This document shows positions 36,359 to 46,057 of a DNA stretch of 64,000 nucleotides, piece after piece. Position 1 is the stretch's first letter. Every line of letters begins with the position of its first letter. The notes beneath the pieces were generated by a model that saw only the letters and a list, made by a program, of their open reading frames with translations, was not told the origin of the DNA and searched no databases. The DNA comes from Burkholderia pyrrocinia (GTDB lineage: Bacteria > Pseudomonadota > Gammaproteobacteria > Burkholderiales > Burkholderiaceae), in NCBI RefSeq assembly GCF_001028665.1, contig NZ_CP011504.1, positions 3,100,001-3,164,000 of the forward strand, read 5' to 3'. Made by a program: the position numbers and the translations under genes.

Positions 36359-38728
36359 GTGGACAACAATCGGAAACAACACTGCACCACCGTCGCTCCG
36401 TCCAACCGGCGGATCCTCCTGCATGCGCCGCTGGTGTTGCTGCTCGTCGCGTCCGGCCCTTGCTTCTCCGCCGACGGCGATACGGAATCGGGCAGCGCCG
36501 GTGAAATCGCCGGCACCCACGATGCGCCGGATCCGAAGCCGCCGGACGTGCCGATACGGGGTTCGCTGACGCCGGACGCGCAACCGCCGAATGCGCCGAC
36601 GCTGATCGCGCAGGCGTCGAGCACCCCGATGCCGAATGCCGCGGCACCCGCCGCTCAAACGCAAAGCCCGCCGCCGGGTACGCCGCCCCCCGCTGCTCAA
36701 ACACAGAGCCCGCCGATGCCGCGTACGCCAACGCCGGATGCGCAGGCGCCCGGTGCCCAAACGCCCGGTACCCAACCGCCAGGCGCCCGGATACCCGACG
36801 CGGAAACGCCGAACGCGCAGATGCCCGACCTCCGTACCGCCGATCCGGCCACCGTCCGCAACGACGTGTTCGGGCTCGCATCGAGCGGCGGCGCGGTCAA
36901 GGCGCTGGAGGAAGCGAAGGCGCGCCCCGACGTCTTTTCCGCCGTCGATCTCGCGCAGCTCGAGGAACTGTCGATTCGCCAGCAGGTGCGCGGCGGACGC
37001 GACAAGTCGCGCTCGATGACGAGCGCCGACCGCTTCGACGGGCTCGACAACGCATTGCGCGCGGCGGACGACCTCGACAAGCGGATGCCGGTCACGCCCG
37101 AGTATTCGCAGGTCAGGACGGCGCTCGCCGGCGACCGGACGGTCGCCTACGCGGCGCGCGGCGACATGAGGAAGGCCGTCGCGACGTTCGAGACGATTCC
37201 GCCGGACGCGGAAATCTCGATCGACGCGCTGGCGGCCGTCGGCGACGCGTACCTGTACCTGAGCGAACCGGGCAAGGCCAACGCCGTGTACCAGCGCGCG
37301 CTGAAGCAGGCAACCGCGTCGACGACGGACCGTGCGACGCGCGGCTTCCAGTACGGCCCGCGCACGCGCCCGATCGAGTTGCGCGAGGGCCTGTTCTGGT
37401 CGTACGTCGACCAGGGACGCGCGGCCGACGCGAAGCAGGCGCTCGACGACATGGGCAAATCGCTGCCGCCGGCCGACCAGGTGCGGACGTGGGGGCCGGA
37501 AAGCGACGACTACCTGCGCTACTACCGGCTGCAGGCGCAATACCTGATCTATACCGGCCGGGTGGAGGAAGGGATCGCCGCGCTGGAAAAACTCGAGAAG
37601 GAAGTGCCGTTCAATGCGGAAGTCCGCGCCGCGCACGCCGACGCCGTGTCGGGCCAGTCGCATCCGCGCCAGGCGATCGCGATGTATCGCGCGTCGCTGA
37701 CCGACCACCCGGACAGCGTGGAAATGCTTGCCGGGCTCGGCCGCGCATCGCTGACGGCCGACGACTTCGCGACCGCGAAAAGCGTCGACCAGACCCTCGA
37801 CAACACGTTCCCCGACAGCGGCGCGGTGCGCGCGTTCAAGCGCGACTACAACGCGTACCGCAGCCCCGTGTTCACGACCGACCTGAGCTACGAACACGGC
37901 AACAGCGCGCTGGCCGACAACAGCTTCTCGTCGGACAGTTACGTGTATTCGCAACCGTTCGGCGACAACTGGCGCGTGTTTTCCCACACGTTCTTCGGCC
38001 ATGCGCAAACCGACGCCGGCAGCATCAGCCGCACGCGCACGGGTGTCGGCGGCGACTACCGGCACGGGCCGCTCACGATCCTGGGCGAAGTCACGCGCTC
38101 GCTCGGCACCGACGGGCGAACCGGCGGCCGCGGCTCGATCACGTACAACCTCAACGACTACTGGACGGTCAGCGGCGCGCTCGACTCCAACGACAACACG
38201 CTGCCGTGGAAGGCGTATGTCGCGCACATCTGGGGCCGCTCCGCGAACGTCGAGGTCGTGTATCGGCAGAACGACCGCCGCGAAGTCAAGCTGAGCTACG
38301 GCGTGAGCCGCTACAGCGATGCGAACCTGCACCAGGAAATTTCCGCGACCGGCACGCAGCGCGTGTACACGTCCGCGAACCAGCTCGTCAACGTGTCGCT
38401 GAATCTCGGCACCGACAGCAACACGCGGCAGAACGCGCCCTACTTCAGCCCGGGCCGCGACTACGCGGCCGCGGCGACCGTCATGCACCAGTTGACGCTG
38501 TGGAAGAAGGGCGACATGTCGTTGCAGCAGCGCCTGTCGGCGTCCGGCGGCGTGTACAACGAGCGCGGCTTCGGCACCAGCCCGCTGTGGAGCGCCCGCC
38601 TCGAGCATGCATGGACGTTCAAGCACGACATCACGCTGACCTACGGCGTCGAAGTCGCCAGCCATGCGTACGACGGCCAGCGCGAGCGCTCCGAAACCGG
38701 CTTCCTGTCGGTCAACCTGCCGTTCTAG
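36359..38728 (+). CDS. pgaA: Poly-beta-1,6-N-acetylglucosamine export porin PgaA
   Basis: 789 residues. After a signal peptide (about 1-37), residues 45-160 form an unusual Pro/Ala/Gln-rich segment with repeated AQTQSPP and P-x-AQxPG motifs. TPR-type helices follow from about 165 to 490, then a C-terminal beta-barrel ending in FLSVNLPF with the terminal Phe needed for outer-membrane assembly. PgaA exports partly deacetylated PNAG through the outer membrane, its TPRs holding PgaB. The start is GTG at 36359, with GAGG 7 bases ahead. The Pro-rich insert is not part of E. coli PgaA and is a lineage-specific addition. pgaB follows after 13 bases. Confidence 0.9.
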   Translation: MDNNRKQHCTTVAPSNRRILLHAPLVLLLVASGPCFSADGDTESGSAGEIAGTHDAPDPKPPDVPIRGSLTPDAQPPNAPTLIAQASSTPMPNAAAPAAQTQSPPPGTPPPAAQTQSPPMPRTPTPDAQAPGAQTPGTQPPGARIPDAETPNAQMPDLRTADPATVRNDVFGLASSGGAVKALEEAKARPDVFSAVDLAQLEELSIRQQVRGGRDKSRSMTSADRFDGLDNALRAADDLDKRMPVTPEYSQVRTALAGDRTVAYAARGDMRKAVATFETIPPDAEISIDALAAVGDAYLYLSEPGKANAVYQRALKQATASTTDRATRGFQYGPRTRPIELREGLFWSYVDQGRAADAKQALDDMGKSLPPADQVRTWGPESDDYLRYYRLQAQYLIYTGRVEEGIAALEKLEKEVPFNAEVRAAHADAVSGQSHPRQAIAMYRASLTDHPDSVEMLAGLGRASLTADDFATAKSVDQTLDNTFPDSGAVRAFKRDYNAYRSPVFTTDLSYEHGNSALADNSFSSDSYVYSQPFGDNWRVFSHTFFGHAQTDAGSISRTRTGVGGDYRHGPLTILGEVTRSLGTDGRTGGRGSITYNLNDYWTVSGALDSNDNTLPWKAYVAHIWGRSANVEVVYRQNDRREVKLSYGVSRYSDANLHQEISATGTQRVYTSANQLVNVSLNLGTDSNTRQNAPYFSPGRDYAAAATVMHQLTLWKKGDMSLQQRLSASGGVYNERGFGTSPLWSARLEHAWTFKHDITLTYGVEVASHAYDGQRERSETGFLSVNLPF

Positions 38729-38741
38729 CAAGGAGATCGGG

Positions 38742-40832
38742 ATGCAATCCAGACGGACCTTCATGTGCGGATGCCTCGGCACGTTTGCGGCCTGTTCGTT
38801 GTTCCCCGGCGTGACGAACGCGCGGATGATCGACCTGCTGCCGCCGTCCGATCCGGTCGACGGCAAGACGTTCCGCGTGATCTGCCTGCACGACGTGCGC
38901 GACAACCTGCTGTCGTCGTTCGCCACGTCGACGATGGTCGATCCGTACGCGGTCGACACCGGCACGCTGACGGCCATCTTCTCGTGGCTGCAGACCAACA
39001 ACTACCACACCATCACGGTCAGGCAAATCGAGGCGTCGCGGCACGGCGGCAAGCCGCTGCCGCCGCGCGCGGTGCTGCTCACGTTCGACGACGGCTACCG
39101 CAGCCACTACACGAAAGTCCTGCCGCTGCTCGAACGCTTCAAGTATCCGGCCGTGATGGGCATCGTCACCGCGTGGATCGACGCGCCGCCGGATGCGCCG
39201 ATCAGGATCAGCGACAGGATCGAGATGCCGCGCGACTACTTCATGTCGTGGGACGAGGTGCAGAAGGTCGGCCAGTCGAACCTCGTCGAGCTCGCGTGCC
39301 ACACGCACAACCTCCACCACGGCGCGGTCGCGAATCCGCAGGGCAACGAGTTGCCGGCCACCACGTCGCACCTGTACCTCGAAAGCGAGAAACGCTATGA
39401 AACCGACGCCGAGTTCGAAGCCCGCGTGCACAACGACCTGCAGACATGCGTGCGGCAGATTCGCGAACGCACCGGCATCGTCGCACGCTCGATGGTCTGG
39501 CCATACGGCGCTGAGAACCAGCCCGTGCGCAAGATCTCGACGTCGCTCGGCATGGACATCCAGTTCAGCCTCGACGCCGGCCCGAATACGCCGGACGTGC
39601 CGCTCGACCGGCTGAGGCGGATCCTGATGATGTACGACGTCGACATCGGCGGGTTCGAGCGGTCGATGCGCGAGCCGGCGACCAACCGCGGCGACGTCGA
39701 TGTCCCCGAGCGTGTCGTGCAGGTCGATCTCGACCAGGTCTACGATCCCGATCCGGCGCGGCAGGAAACGAATCTCGGCAAGCTCGTCGAGCGCATCTAC
39801 CGGATGCAGCCGAGATCGGTGTACCTGCAGGCGTTCGCCGATCCGAAGGGCACGGGCGTCGCGGAATCGCTGTACTTCCCGAACCGGCACCTGCCGATGC
39901 GCGCCGACCTGTTCTCTCGCGCCGCGTGGCAGCTCAACACGCGCTCGAACGTTCAGGTCTACGCATGGATGCCGGTGCTCGCGTTCCGCCCGCCGTCCGA
40001 CAAGCATCGCGGGCTCGAAGCCGTCAGCGCGTACGGCGGCGCGCCTGCGCGCGAAAACGGCTCGCGCCTGTACCGCCTGAGCCCGTTCGACCCGCAGGCG
40101 CGGCTGATGATCCAGCAGATCTACGAGGATCTCGGCAAGTACGCGTCGTTCAGCGGCATCCTGTTCAGCGACGACGCCGTGCTCGACGATTACGAGGATG
40201 CCGGCCGGCACGCGCTGAGCACGTATTCGCAGTGGGGGCTGCCGGCCGACATCGGCAAGATCCGCGCGACGCCGGACCTGATGAGCCGCTGGACGCGGCA
40301 GAAGACGCGCTACCTGATCGACCTGACGCGCCAGCTCGAACAGATCGTGCTCGCGAACCAGAACGCGGGCGACGTGCTGACCGCGCGCAACATCTTCGCG
40401 CTGCCGGTACTGCAACCCGAGTCCGAAGCGTGGTTCGCGCAGAACTACGACGACTTCCTCGCCACCTACGACTTCGTCGCGCTGATGGCGATGCCGTACA
40501 TGGAACAGGCGCCGGACCCCGAGCGCTGGATGGACCGGCTCGTCGACGCCGTGCGCGCGAAACAGCGCGGCCTCGCGCGCACCGTGTTCGAACTGCAGTC
40601 GTACGACTGGCGCGCACGCAAGGACATCGGCGGCAACGCGCTGATCGCGCAGATGCGGCGGCTGCGCAGCAAGGGCGCGGTGAACTTCGGCTACTACCCG
40701 GACAACTTCCTGAACAACCAGCCGGATCTCGACACGATGCGCGACGTGATGTCGCTGAAGTCGCGCCTCGATCCGACGTCGATCAACGCGCTGATGCAGA
40801 GACAGCATTCGCAGGGGACGAAAACACCATGA
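38742..40832 (+). CDS. pgaB: PNAG N-deacetylase PgaB
   Basis: 696 residues. The N-terminal polysaccharide deacetylase domain (about 40-310) has D116-D117 (LLTFDDGYRSHY) and H187/H192 (ELACHTHNLHHG), the metal and base residues of PgaB. The C-terminal domain (about 325-690) is the glycoside-hydrolase-like PNAG-binding TIM barrel, with FSGILFSDDAVLDDYED. PgaB removes some acetyl groups from PNAG in the periplasm so that it can pass PgaA. The N-terminus MQSRRTFMCGCLGTFAACS combines a twin-arginine-like SRRTF with a possible lipobox cysteine (C18), so the export route is unclear. AAGGAG precedes the ATG. The stop overlaps the pgaC start. Confidence 0.92.
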   Translation: MQSRRTFMCGCLGTFAACSLFPGVTNARMIDLLPPSDPVDGKTFRVICLHDVRDNLLSSFATSTMVDPYAVDTGTLTAIFSWLQTNNYHTITVRQIEASRHGGKPLPPRAVLLTFDDGYRSHYTKVLPLLERFKYPAVMGIVTAWIDAPPDAPIRISDRIEMPRDYFMSWDEVQKVGQSNLVELACHTHNLHHGAVANPQGNELPATTSHLYLESEKRYETDAEFEARVHNDLQTCVRQIRERTGIVARSMVWPYGAENQPVRKISTSLGMDIQFSLDAGPNTPDVPLDRLRRILMMYDVDIGGFERSMREPATNRGDVDVPERVVQVDLDQVYDPDPARQETNLGKLVERIYRMQPRSVYLQAFADPKGTGVAESLYFPNRHLPMRADLFSRAAWQLNTRSNVQVYAWMPVLAFRPPSDKHRGLEAVSAYGGAPARENGSRLYRLSPFDPQARLMIQQIYEDLGKYASFSGILFSDDAVLDDYEDAGRHALSTYSQWGLPADIGKIRATPDLMSRWTRQKTRYLIDLTRQLEQIVLANQNAGDVLTARNIFALPVLQPESEAWFAQNYDDFLATYDFVALMAMPYMEQAPDPERWMDRLVDAVRAKQRGLARTVFELQSYDWRARKDIGGNALIAQMRRLRSKGAVNFGYYPDNFLNNQPDLDTMRDVMSLKSRLDPTSINALMQRQHSQGTKTP

Positions 40833-42100
40833 CGACCCACGGCATCATCCAGCGCCTGCAGGATTTCGTCTTCTACTACCCGTTCTTCATGTCGTATCTG
40901 TGGATGATCGGCGGCGTCGTGCACTACTTCCTGCTCGAAGAGGGCCGCGTGCTGTCGACGCGGACGATCGCGTCGAGCGGCATCCCGAAGATCTCGATCG
41001 TCGTGCCCTGCTTCAACGAAGCCGCGAACGCGCGCAGCGTGATCGGCCACCTGAACGCGATGCAGTACCCGAACTACGACATCATCGCGGTCAACGACGG
41101 CAGCAAGGATCGCACCGGCGAGATCCTCAACGAACTGGCCGTGGAGATCCCGCGGCTGCTCGTGATCCATCACGCGCGCAACGAAGGCAAGGCGGTCGGG
41201 CTCACGACCGCGGCGGCCGTGTCGAACGCGGAATACCTGCTGTGCATCGACGGCGATTCGCTGCTCGCGCACGACGCGATCGGCTGGATGCTCGAGCACT
41301 TCCTGACCGACCCGGGCGTCGGCGCCGTGACCGGCAACCCGCGCATCCGCACGCGCACGTCGCTGCTCGGCCGCATGCAGGTCGGCGAATTCTCGTCGAT
41401 CGTCGGGCTGATCAAGCGCACGCAGCAGGTCTATGGCCGCATCTTCACGGTGTCGGGCGTGATCACGATGTTCCGCAAGACCGCGCTCGCCGACGTCGGC
41501 TACTGGAGCTCGGACATGCTGACCGAGGACATCGACATCAGCTGGAAGCTGCAGTGCCGCGACTGGCGCGTCGTGTACGAGCCGCATGCGCTGAGCTGGA
41601 TCCTGATGCCCGAAACGCTGAAGGGACTGTACCGGCAGCGGTTGCGCTGGGCGAAAGGCGGCATCCAGGTGCTGATGAAGTATGCGGGCACGCTCGCGCG
41701 GCCGACACAGATGATGATGTGGCCGCTGTTCATCGAGTACCTGATCGGCATCGCGTGGGCCTACTCGATGTCGTTCATCCTGCTGCTCGCGCTCGTCGAC
41801 GTGTTCCATCCTTTGCCGCAGAGCTGGCACGTATCGGTCGTGCCGCACTGGCACGGGATGCTGCTGGTCGCAACCTGCATCCTGCAACTGATCGTCGGCA
41901 GCATGATCGATCGTCGTTACGACGAAAAACTCCTGATGTATTTCCTGGACACCGTCTGGTATCCCGTGGCCTTCTGGCTGATCAGCATGATCACCACCGT
42001 CGTCGCCCTGCCCGCCATCGTGCTGCGGGGCCGCGGCAAGCGGGCCGTATGGGTCAGCCCCGACCGAGGCATTCAACATGAAGAACGCACCGATTATTGA
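40829..42100 (+). CDS. pgaC: PNAG synthase glycosyltransferase PgaC
   Basis: 423 residues, a processive family-2 glycosyltransferase in the inner membrane that polymerises UDP-GlcNAc into beta-1,6-GlcNAc. It has one N-terminal membrane helix (about 18-38), then the catalytic core with KISIVVPCFNEA, AVNDGSKDRT, CIDGDSLL (the DxD metal site), TEDIDISWKLQ (the base) and QRLRWAKGG (the QxxRW motif). Three or four more helices follow. It overlaps pgaB by four bases and pgaD by 23, so translation is tightly coupled; PgaC and PgaD work as one c-di-GMP-activated complex in E. coli. Confidence 0.93.
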   Translation: MTTHGIIQRLQDFVFYYPFFMSYLWMIGGVVHYFLLEEGRVLSTRTIASSGIPKISIVVPCFNEAANARSVIGHLNAMQYPNYDIIAVNDGSKDRTGEILNELAVEIPRLLVIHHARNEGKAVGLTTAAAVSNAEYLLCIDGDSLLAHDAIGWMLEHFLTDPGVGAVTGNPRIRTRTSLLGRMQVGEFSSIVGLIKRTQQVYGRIFTVSGVITMFRKTALADVGYWSSDMLTEDIDISWKLQCRDWRVVYEPHALSWILMPETLKGLYRQRLRWAKGGIQVLMKYAGTLARPTQMMMWPLFIEYLIGIAWAYSMSFILLLALVDVFHPLPQSWHVSVVPHWHGMLLVATCILQLIVGSMIDRRYDEKLLMYFLDTVWYPVAFWLISMITTVVALPAIVLRGRGKRAVWVSPDRGIQHEERTDY

Positions 42101-42566
42101 CCTTTCCCTGCGCACGCCGCGCGAAATGATCGCCGAGCGCGGCCGCATCGTCGGGCTCGTGATGGTCGTCTGGTTCCGCCTCGTGCGGCCCGCGCTGGTG
42201 GGCGCCGTGTGGGCATCGATCTGCATCTACACGTACCGCTACCTGCTGCCGTTCAACCAGGCCGAGATGCCGATCGAACAGATGGTGTTCTACGCGACCT
42301 GCATCGCGATCATCGCGGGCACGACGGTCACGTGGCTGATCGCGGGGCGCGTCGTGCATCCGCTCGCGTACCGGCTGCGCGTGTCGAAGATGCTGCGGCG
42401 CTCGGCCAGCGCGCAGGTGCGCGCGGTGCCGCCGACCGCGCTGGCCGGCGCCCGCCGGCGCGGCGCGCGGCGCACGACGCGCATTCTCGTCGCGTCGCAC
42501 GACGCGAACGGATCGATTTCCGGCATCGAATGGGTTGCCCATGCGGGGCCGCCGCCCCGCGAGTAG
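42078..42566 (+). CDS. pgaD: PNAG synthase accessory membrane protein PgaD
   Basis: 162 residues with two membrane helices (about 34-55 and 69-90). A basic cytoplasmic tail of about 70 residues follows, rich in Arg and longer than in E. coli PgaD. PgaD is needed with PgaC for polymerisation and, in E. coli, forms part of the c-di-GMP site. The sequence is weakly conserved across species, so the call rests on size, topology and the 23-base overlap with pgaC. Confidence 0.85.
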   Translation: MKNAPIIDLSLRTPREMIAERGRIVGLVMVVWFRLVRPALVGAVWASICIYTYRYLLPFNQAEMPIEQMVFYATCIAIIAGTTVTWLIAGRVVHPLAYRLRVSKMLRRSASAQVRAVPPTALAGARRRGARRTTRILVASHDANGSISGIEWVAHAGPPPRE

Positions 42567-42684
42567 ATCAGCGGAGATGCGCCGCCGCGCACGGGACGCC
42601 ATCCGTGCGGCGCGGCGCCGCTCCTGACGCCGCGCTGCCGTGCATCGCCGGCAGGCCGGCAACTTCTTGTGGACGAGGTGAATC

Positions 42685-44508
42685 ATGTGCGGAATCGTCG
42701 GAGCAAGCGGCCTGAACAATCAGGTGCCGCAACTGGTCAATGCGCTGAGCCGGCTCGAGTATCGCGGCTACGATTCGTGCGGCATCGCCGTGCAGGACGG
42801 CGGACGCCTGCTCAGCGAACGCACGCTGCGGCGCGTCACGGACCTGCAGGATCGTGTGCTGACGCTCGGCCTCGAAGCGCAGACCTGCATCGCGCATACG
42901 CGCTGGGCGACGCACGGTGCGCCGTCCGAGATGAACGCGCATCCGATCATGTCGGGCGACATGATCGCGGTCGTGCACAACGGCATCATCGAGAACCACG
43001 ACGCGCTGCGCGCCGAGCTGCGGCAGCGCGGCTACGCGTTTCGCGGCGAAACCGACACCGAGGTGATCGCACACCTGATCCACAGCATCTATCGCGACGA
43101 CCTGTTCGACGCCGTCATGCACGCCGTCAAGCGGCTGCACGGTGCGTACGCGATCGCGGTCCTGAGCGCGCGCGAGCCGCAGCGCCTCGTCGCCGCGCGC
43201 GCCGGCTCGCCGCTCGTGATCGGCATCGGCGCCGAACAGAACTACCTCGCGTCGGACTGCGCGGCGCTCGGCGACCTGACCGACCGTTTCATCTACCTGG
43301 AGGACGGCGACGTCGCGCTGATCACGCCGGAGCGCATCGCAGTGGTCGACTCGGGCGGGCACGAAGCGCAACGCCCGCTGTGCCAGGTGAAGGCGCGCGA
43401 CGGCGACGCCGCGCTCGGCCCGTACCAGCACTTCATGCAGAAGGAGATCTTCGAGCAACCGAAGGCGATCGCCAGCACGCTCGACGGCATCGACACGATT
43501 TCACCGGCGCTGTTCGACGCGAGCGACAGCACGCGAGCGCTGCTGTCGCGCGTTCGGAGCGTGCTGCTGCTCGGCTGCGGCACCAGCTACTACGCGGGCC
43601 TGACCGCGAAATACTGGCTCGAAAGCATCGCGGGCGTGCCGGCGCAGGTCGAGATCGCCAGCGAATACCGCTACCGCGACACCGTGGCCGATCCGCGCAC
43701 GCTCGTCGTCGGCATCTCGCAGTCGGGCGAGACGGCCGACACGATCGGCGCGATCGAGCGTGCGCGCGAGATGGGCCAGGAACTGTCGATAGCGATCTGC
43801 AACGTCGCGACCAGCACGATCGCGCGCAACGCGCCGCTGCGGTTCCTGACGCGGGCCGGCATCGAGCTCGGCGTCGCGTCGACCAAGGCGTTCACGACGC
43901 AGCTCGTCGCGCTGTTCGTGCTGACGCTGACGCTCGCGCAGTTGCGCGGCCGGCTCGACGCCGCACAGGTCGCGACGCACCTGAAGCAGCTGCATGCGCT
44001 GCCCGAGCGCATCGGCCACGCGCTCGCGCTGGAAACGCAGATCATGGGCTGGGCCGCGAAGTTCGCGCGCACCGAGAACGCGCTGTTCCTCGGGCGCGGC
44101 ATTCATTTCCCGATCGCGATGGAAGGCGCGCTGAAGCTCAAGGAGGTGTCGTACATCCACGCGGAAGGTTATGCGGCCGGCGAGCTGAAGCATGGGCCGC
44201 TCGCGCTCGTCACGAGCGCGATGCCGGTCGTCACGATCGCGCCGGACGACCGCCTGTTCCAGAAGCTGAAGTCCAACATGGCCGAGGTGCGCGCGCGCGG
44301 CGGGCGGCTCTACGTGCTCGCCGGCAACCAGCTCGAGATCGACGCCGACCGCGATACGCACCTGATCCGCGTGCGCGAATCGGGCGACCTGCTGTCGCCG
44401 ATCGTCAACGTGGTCCCGCTGCAGTTGCTCGCGTATCACGTCGGCTGCGCGCGCGGCGCCGACGTCGACAAGCCGCGCAACCTCGCGAAATCGGTGACCG
44501 TCGAATGA
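42685..44508 (+). CDS. glmS: Glutamine--fructose-6-phosphate aminotransferase
   Basis: 607 residues, full length. The class II glutaminase domain starts with the catalytic Cys2 (MCGIVGASG), with TRWATHG and [14 protein letters not shown] in place. Two SIS sugar-isomerase domains (about 285-600) contain [18 protein letters not shown] and the terminal AKSVTVE. It makes glucosamine-6-phosphate, the entry to UDP-GlcNAc. As essential glmS is normally elsewhere, this copy in the pga operon probably supplies precursor for PNAG. A GAGGTGA ribosome site precedes it. Its stop overlaps the next gene. There is no sign of the glmS ribozyme that occurs in Gram-positive bacteria. Confidence 0.93.
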   Translation: MCGIVGASGLNNQVPQLVNALSRLEYRGYDSCGIAVQDGGRLLSERTLRRVTDLQDRVLTLGLEAQTCIAHTRWATHGAPSEMNAHPIMSGDMIAVVHNGIIENHDALRAELRQRGYAFRGETDTEVIAHLIHSIYRDDLFDAVMHAVKRLHGAYAIAVLSAREPQRLVAARAGSPLVIGIGAEQNYLASDCAALGDLTDRFIYLEDGDVALITPERIAVVDSGGHEAQRPLCQVKARDGDAALGPYQHFMQKEIFEQPKAIASTLDGIDTISPALFDASDSTRALLSRVRSVLLLGCGTSYYAGLTAKYWLESIAGVPAQVEIASEYRYRDTVADPRTLVVGISQSGETADTIGAIERAREMGQELSIAICNVATSTIARNAPLRFLTRAGIELGVASTKAFTTQLVALFVLTLTLAQLRGRLDAAQVATHLKQLHALPERIGHALALETQIMGWAAKFARTENALFLGRGIHFPIAMEGALKLKEVSYIHAEGYAAGELKHGPLALVTSAMPVVTIAPDDRLFQKLKSNMAEVRARGGRLYVLAGNQLEIDADRDTHLIRVRESGDLLSPIVNVVPLQLLAYHVGCARGADVDKPRNLAKSVTVE

Positions 44509-45773
44509 CGGAGCGAAGGCGCCTGGCGCAGACCGTGACACGGCGCGTCGCGGCTGCGCTCTGCGGCGCGTGTTGCATCGTCGCGGCGCCGCCGTCGGCT
44601 CGCGCCGTCGAACCGGCGGTGCATACGGTCGCGGTTCGGGCTTCGGCAGCGCCGCAGGACACCGGCGACCCGCGGCGCTTCATGCACGGCATCGGCGTGG
44701 CCGACGCGGGCAACGGCAAACGCTGGGTATTCTTCAGCAGCTCCGGCGTCGTGCCGCGCGGCGCGATGCGCAACGGCAACTGGCCGCACGACGTGTACGT
44801 CGGCGAATGGCTGCCCGGCAAGCCGCACCTGCTGCACGTCCGGCCGTTCATCAGCCGCCCCGAGGCGCAGGAGCCCGTGTCGATCGCGCAGGACGCGCGC
44901 GGCAACATCTTCGTCACGTTCGAGGACGGCTGGAACGCGCCGCAGGAAGTCAGCCAGCGCTACGGCGTCTACCGCCGCGACCTGAAGCCCGTCAAGCCCT
45001 ACCCGAACGACGTCGAATCGGGCGGCCACTCGGGGCATGTCGCGACGGTCGGCGAACGCTTCGTCGTGTTCTATTCCGCCGACTGGATCGACGGCGGCGG
45101 CGTCGGCAACCTCGGCACCGGCAACGGCGTCTACCTGAAAACCTACGACGCGACCGGGCACGTACTGAACCACGTCGCGGTCGCGCCGCACCGCCGCGAA
45201 TGGTGGCCCGTGATCGCAGGCTCGCCGCGCAACGCGCTGCTCGTCTGGCAGAAATTCATCGCAGGCAGTACGGACGCGATGCTCGAATACGCGATGTTCG
45301 ATCCGGTCACGGCGAAGCTGGACAAGCTCGGGGCGCTGAACGACGCGATCCGGTACTACGTGTACGCGTCGGCCTACGTGCCGGCGATCGACCGCTTCAT
45401 CGTCGTCACGACGACCGCGAACGATCGCGGCGTCGCGATGCTGATTGCCCCGGATGGCCGCCGCACGGCGACGCTCGACTGCCTGCCGGCGTCGGTGCGC
45501 GAATCCGGCATCGGCGTTTCCGGCACGCATGCGTATGTGCCGACCCGCGACGGGCGGCTGCTGACGCTGGCGCTTGCGCCGGCGGAGATTTCAGTGAGCG
45601 GTGCGCAACGTTCGCCGATTCCGTGGGGCACGACGGGCATTGCCGGTTTCCCGGCGCAAGGCGCTGTGATGCATTTCGTGTCGCTGACGCCGTCGGGCGC
45701 GCGCGAAGCCGATTTCGAGCCGCAGCAGGACACGCCGCTGCCGAAGAACGAAATGCCGTGTACGAGTCGTTGA
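44505..45773 (+). CDS. Secreted protein, probable beta-propeller, in the pga operon
   Basis: 422 residues. A signal sequence with a long basic start covers about 1-34 (cleavage near ARA-VEP). The mature part is beta-rich with repeated strands spaced about 45 residues apart: [64 protein letters not shown] and [19 protein letters not shown]. This pattern fits a six- or seven-bladed propeller. No catalytic residues are evident. It overlaps glmS by four bases and is the last gene of the run. I infer a periplasmic or extracellular role tied to PNAG, for example binding or trimming it, but this has no direct support. Confidence 0.72.
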   Translation: MTERRRLAQTVTRRVAAALCGACCIVAAPPSARAVEPAVHTVAVRASAAPQDTGDPRRFMHGIGVADAGNGKRWVFFSSSGVVPRGAMRNGNWPHDVYVGEWLPGKPHLLHVRPFISRPEAQEPVSIAQDARGNIFVTFEDGWNAPQEVSQRYGVYRRDLKPVKPYPNDVESGGHSGHVATVGERFVVFYSADWIDGGGVGNLGTGNGVYLKTYDATGHVLNHVAVAPHRREWWPVIAGSPRNALLVWQKFIAGSTDAMLEYAMFDPVTAKLDKLGALNDAIRYYVYASAYVPAIDRFIVVTTTANDRGVAMLIAPDGRRTATLDCLPASVRESGIGVSGTHAYVPTRDGRLLTLALAPAEISVSGAQRSPIPWGTTGIAGFPAQGAVMHFVSLTPSGAREADFEPQQDTPLPKNEMPCTSR

Positions 45774-45778
45774 CGACG

Positions 45779-45792
45779 CCCCGGTAACGGGG
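45779..45792 (+). terminator. Hairpin after the pga operon
   Basis: CCCCG-GTAA-CGGGG, a five-base stem with a GNRA-type loop, starts 5 bases after the last stop. There is no T-tract, so it may be an RNA-stabilising hairpin or a rho-dependent end rather than an intrinsic terminator. Confidence 0.35.
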
Positions 45793-46057
45793 ATGTCGTG
45801 AACGCCGGCAATCCGCGTGTTCGACACGCTGCCCTTCGTTTTCTCCCTGCCTGAACCGCGCGACGACAACGCAACACCAAATTGGCGGCCTGGTAGCCGG
45901 ACCCGCTGTCGCGGGCCTGTCCTATCGTGCCCGCCCCACCTTCCCCGCGCCGAAGTCGCCAGCGCCGCGCGTACCGGATAGACTGTCGCCCGATTCCTTC
46001 CATCGGCCGCGGCTTCCGCGTCCTGCCGCCGCCGCAACGCCCTTTCCCGGAGAACGA

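Noticed and set aside
42567..42684. glmS ribozyme or riboswitch upstream of glmS
   Set aside because: The 118-base gap shows no recognisable ribozyme core, and this element is not expected in this lineage.
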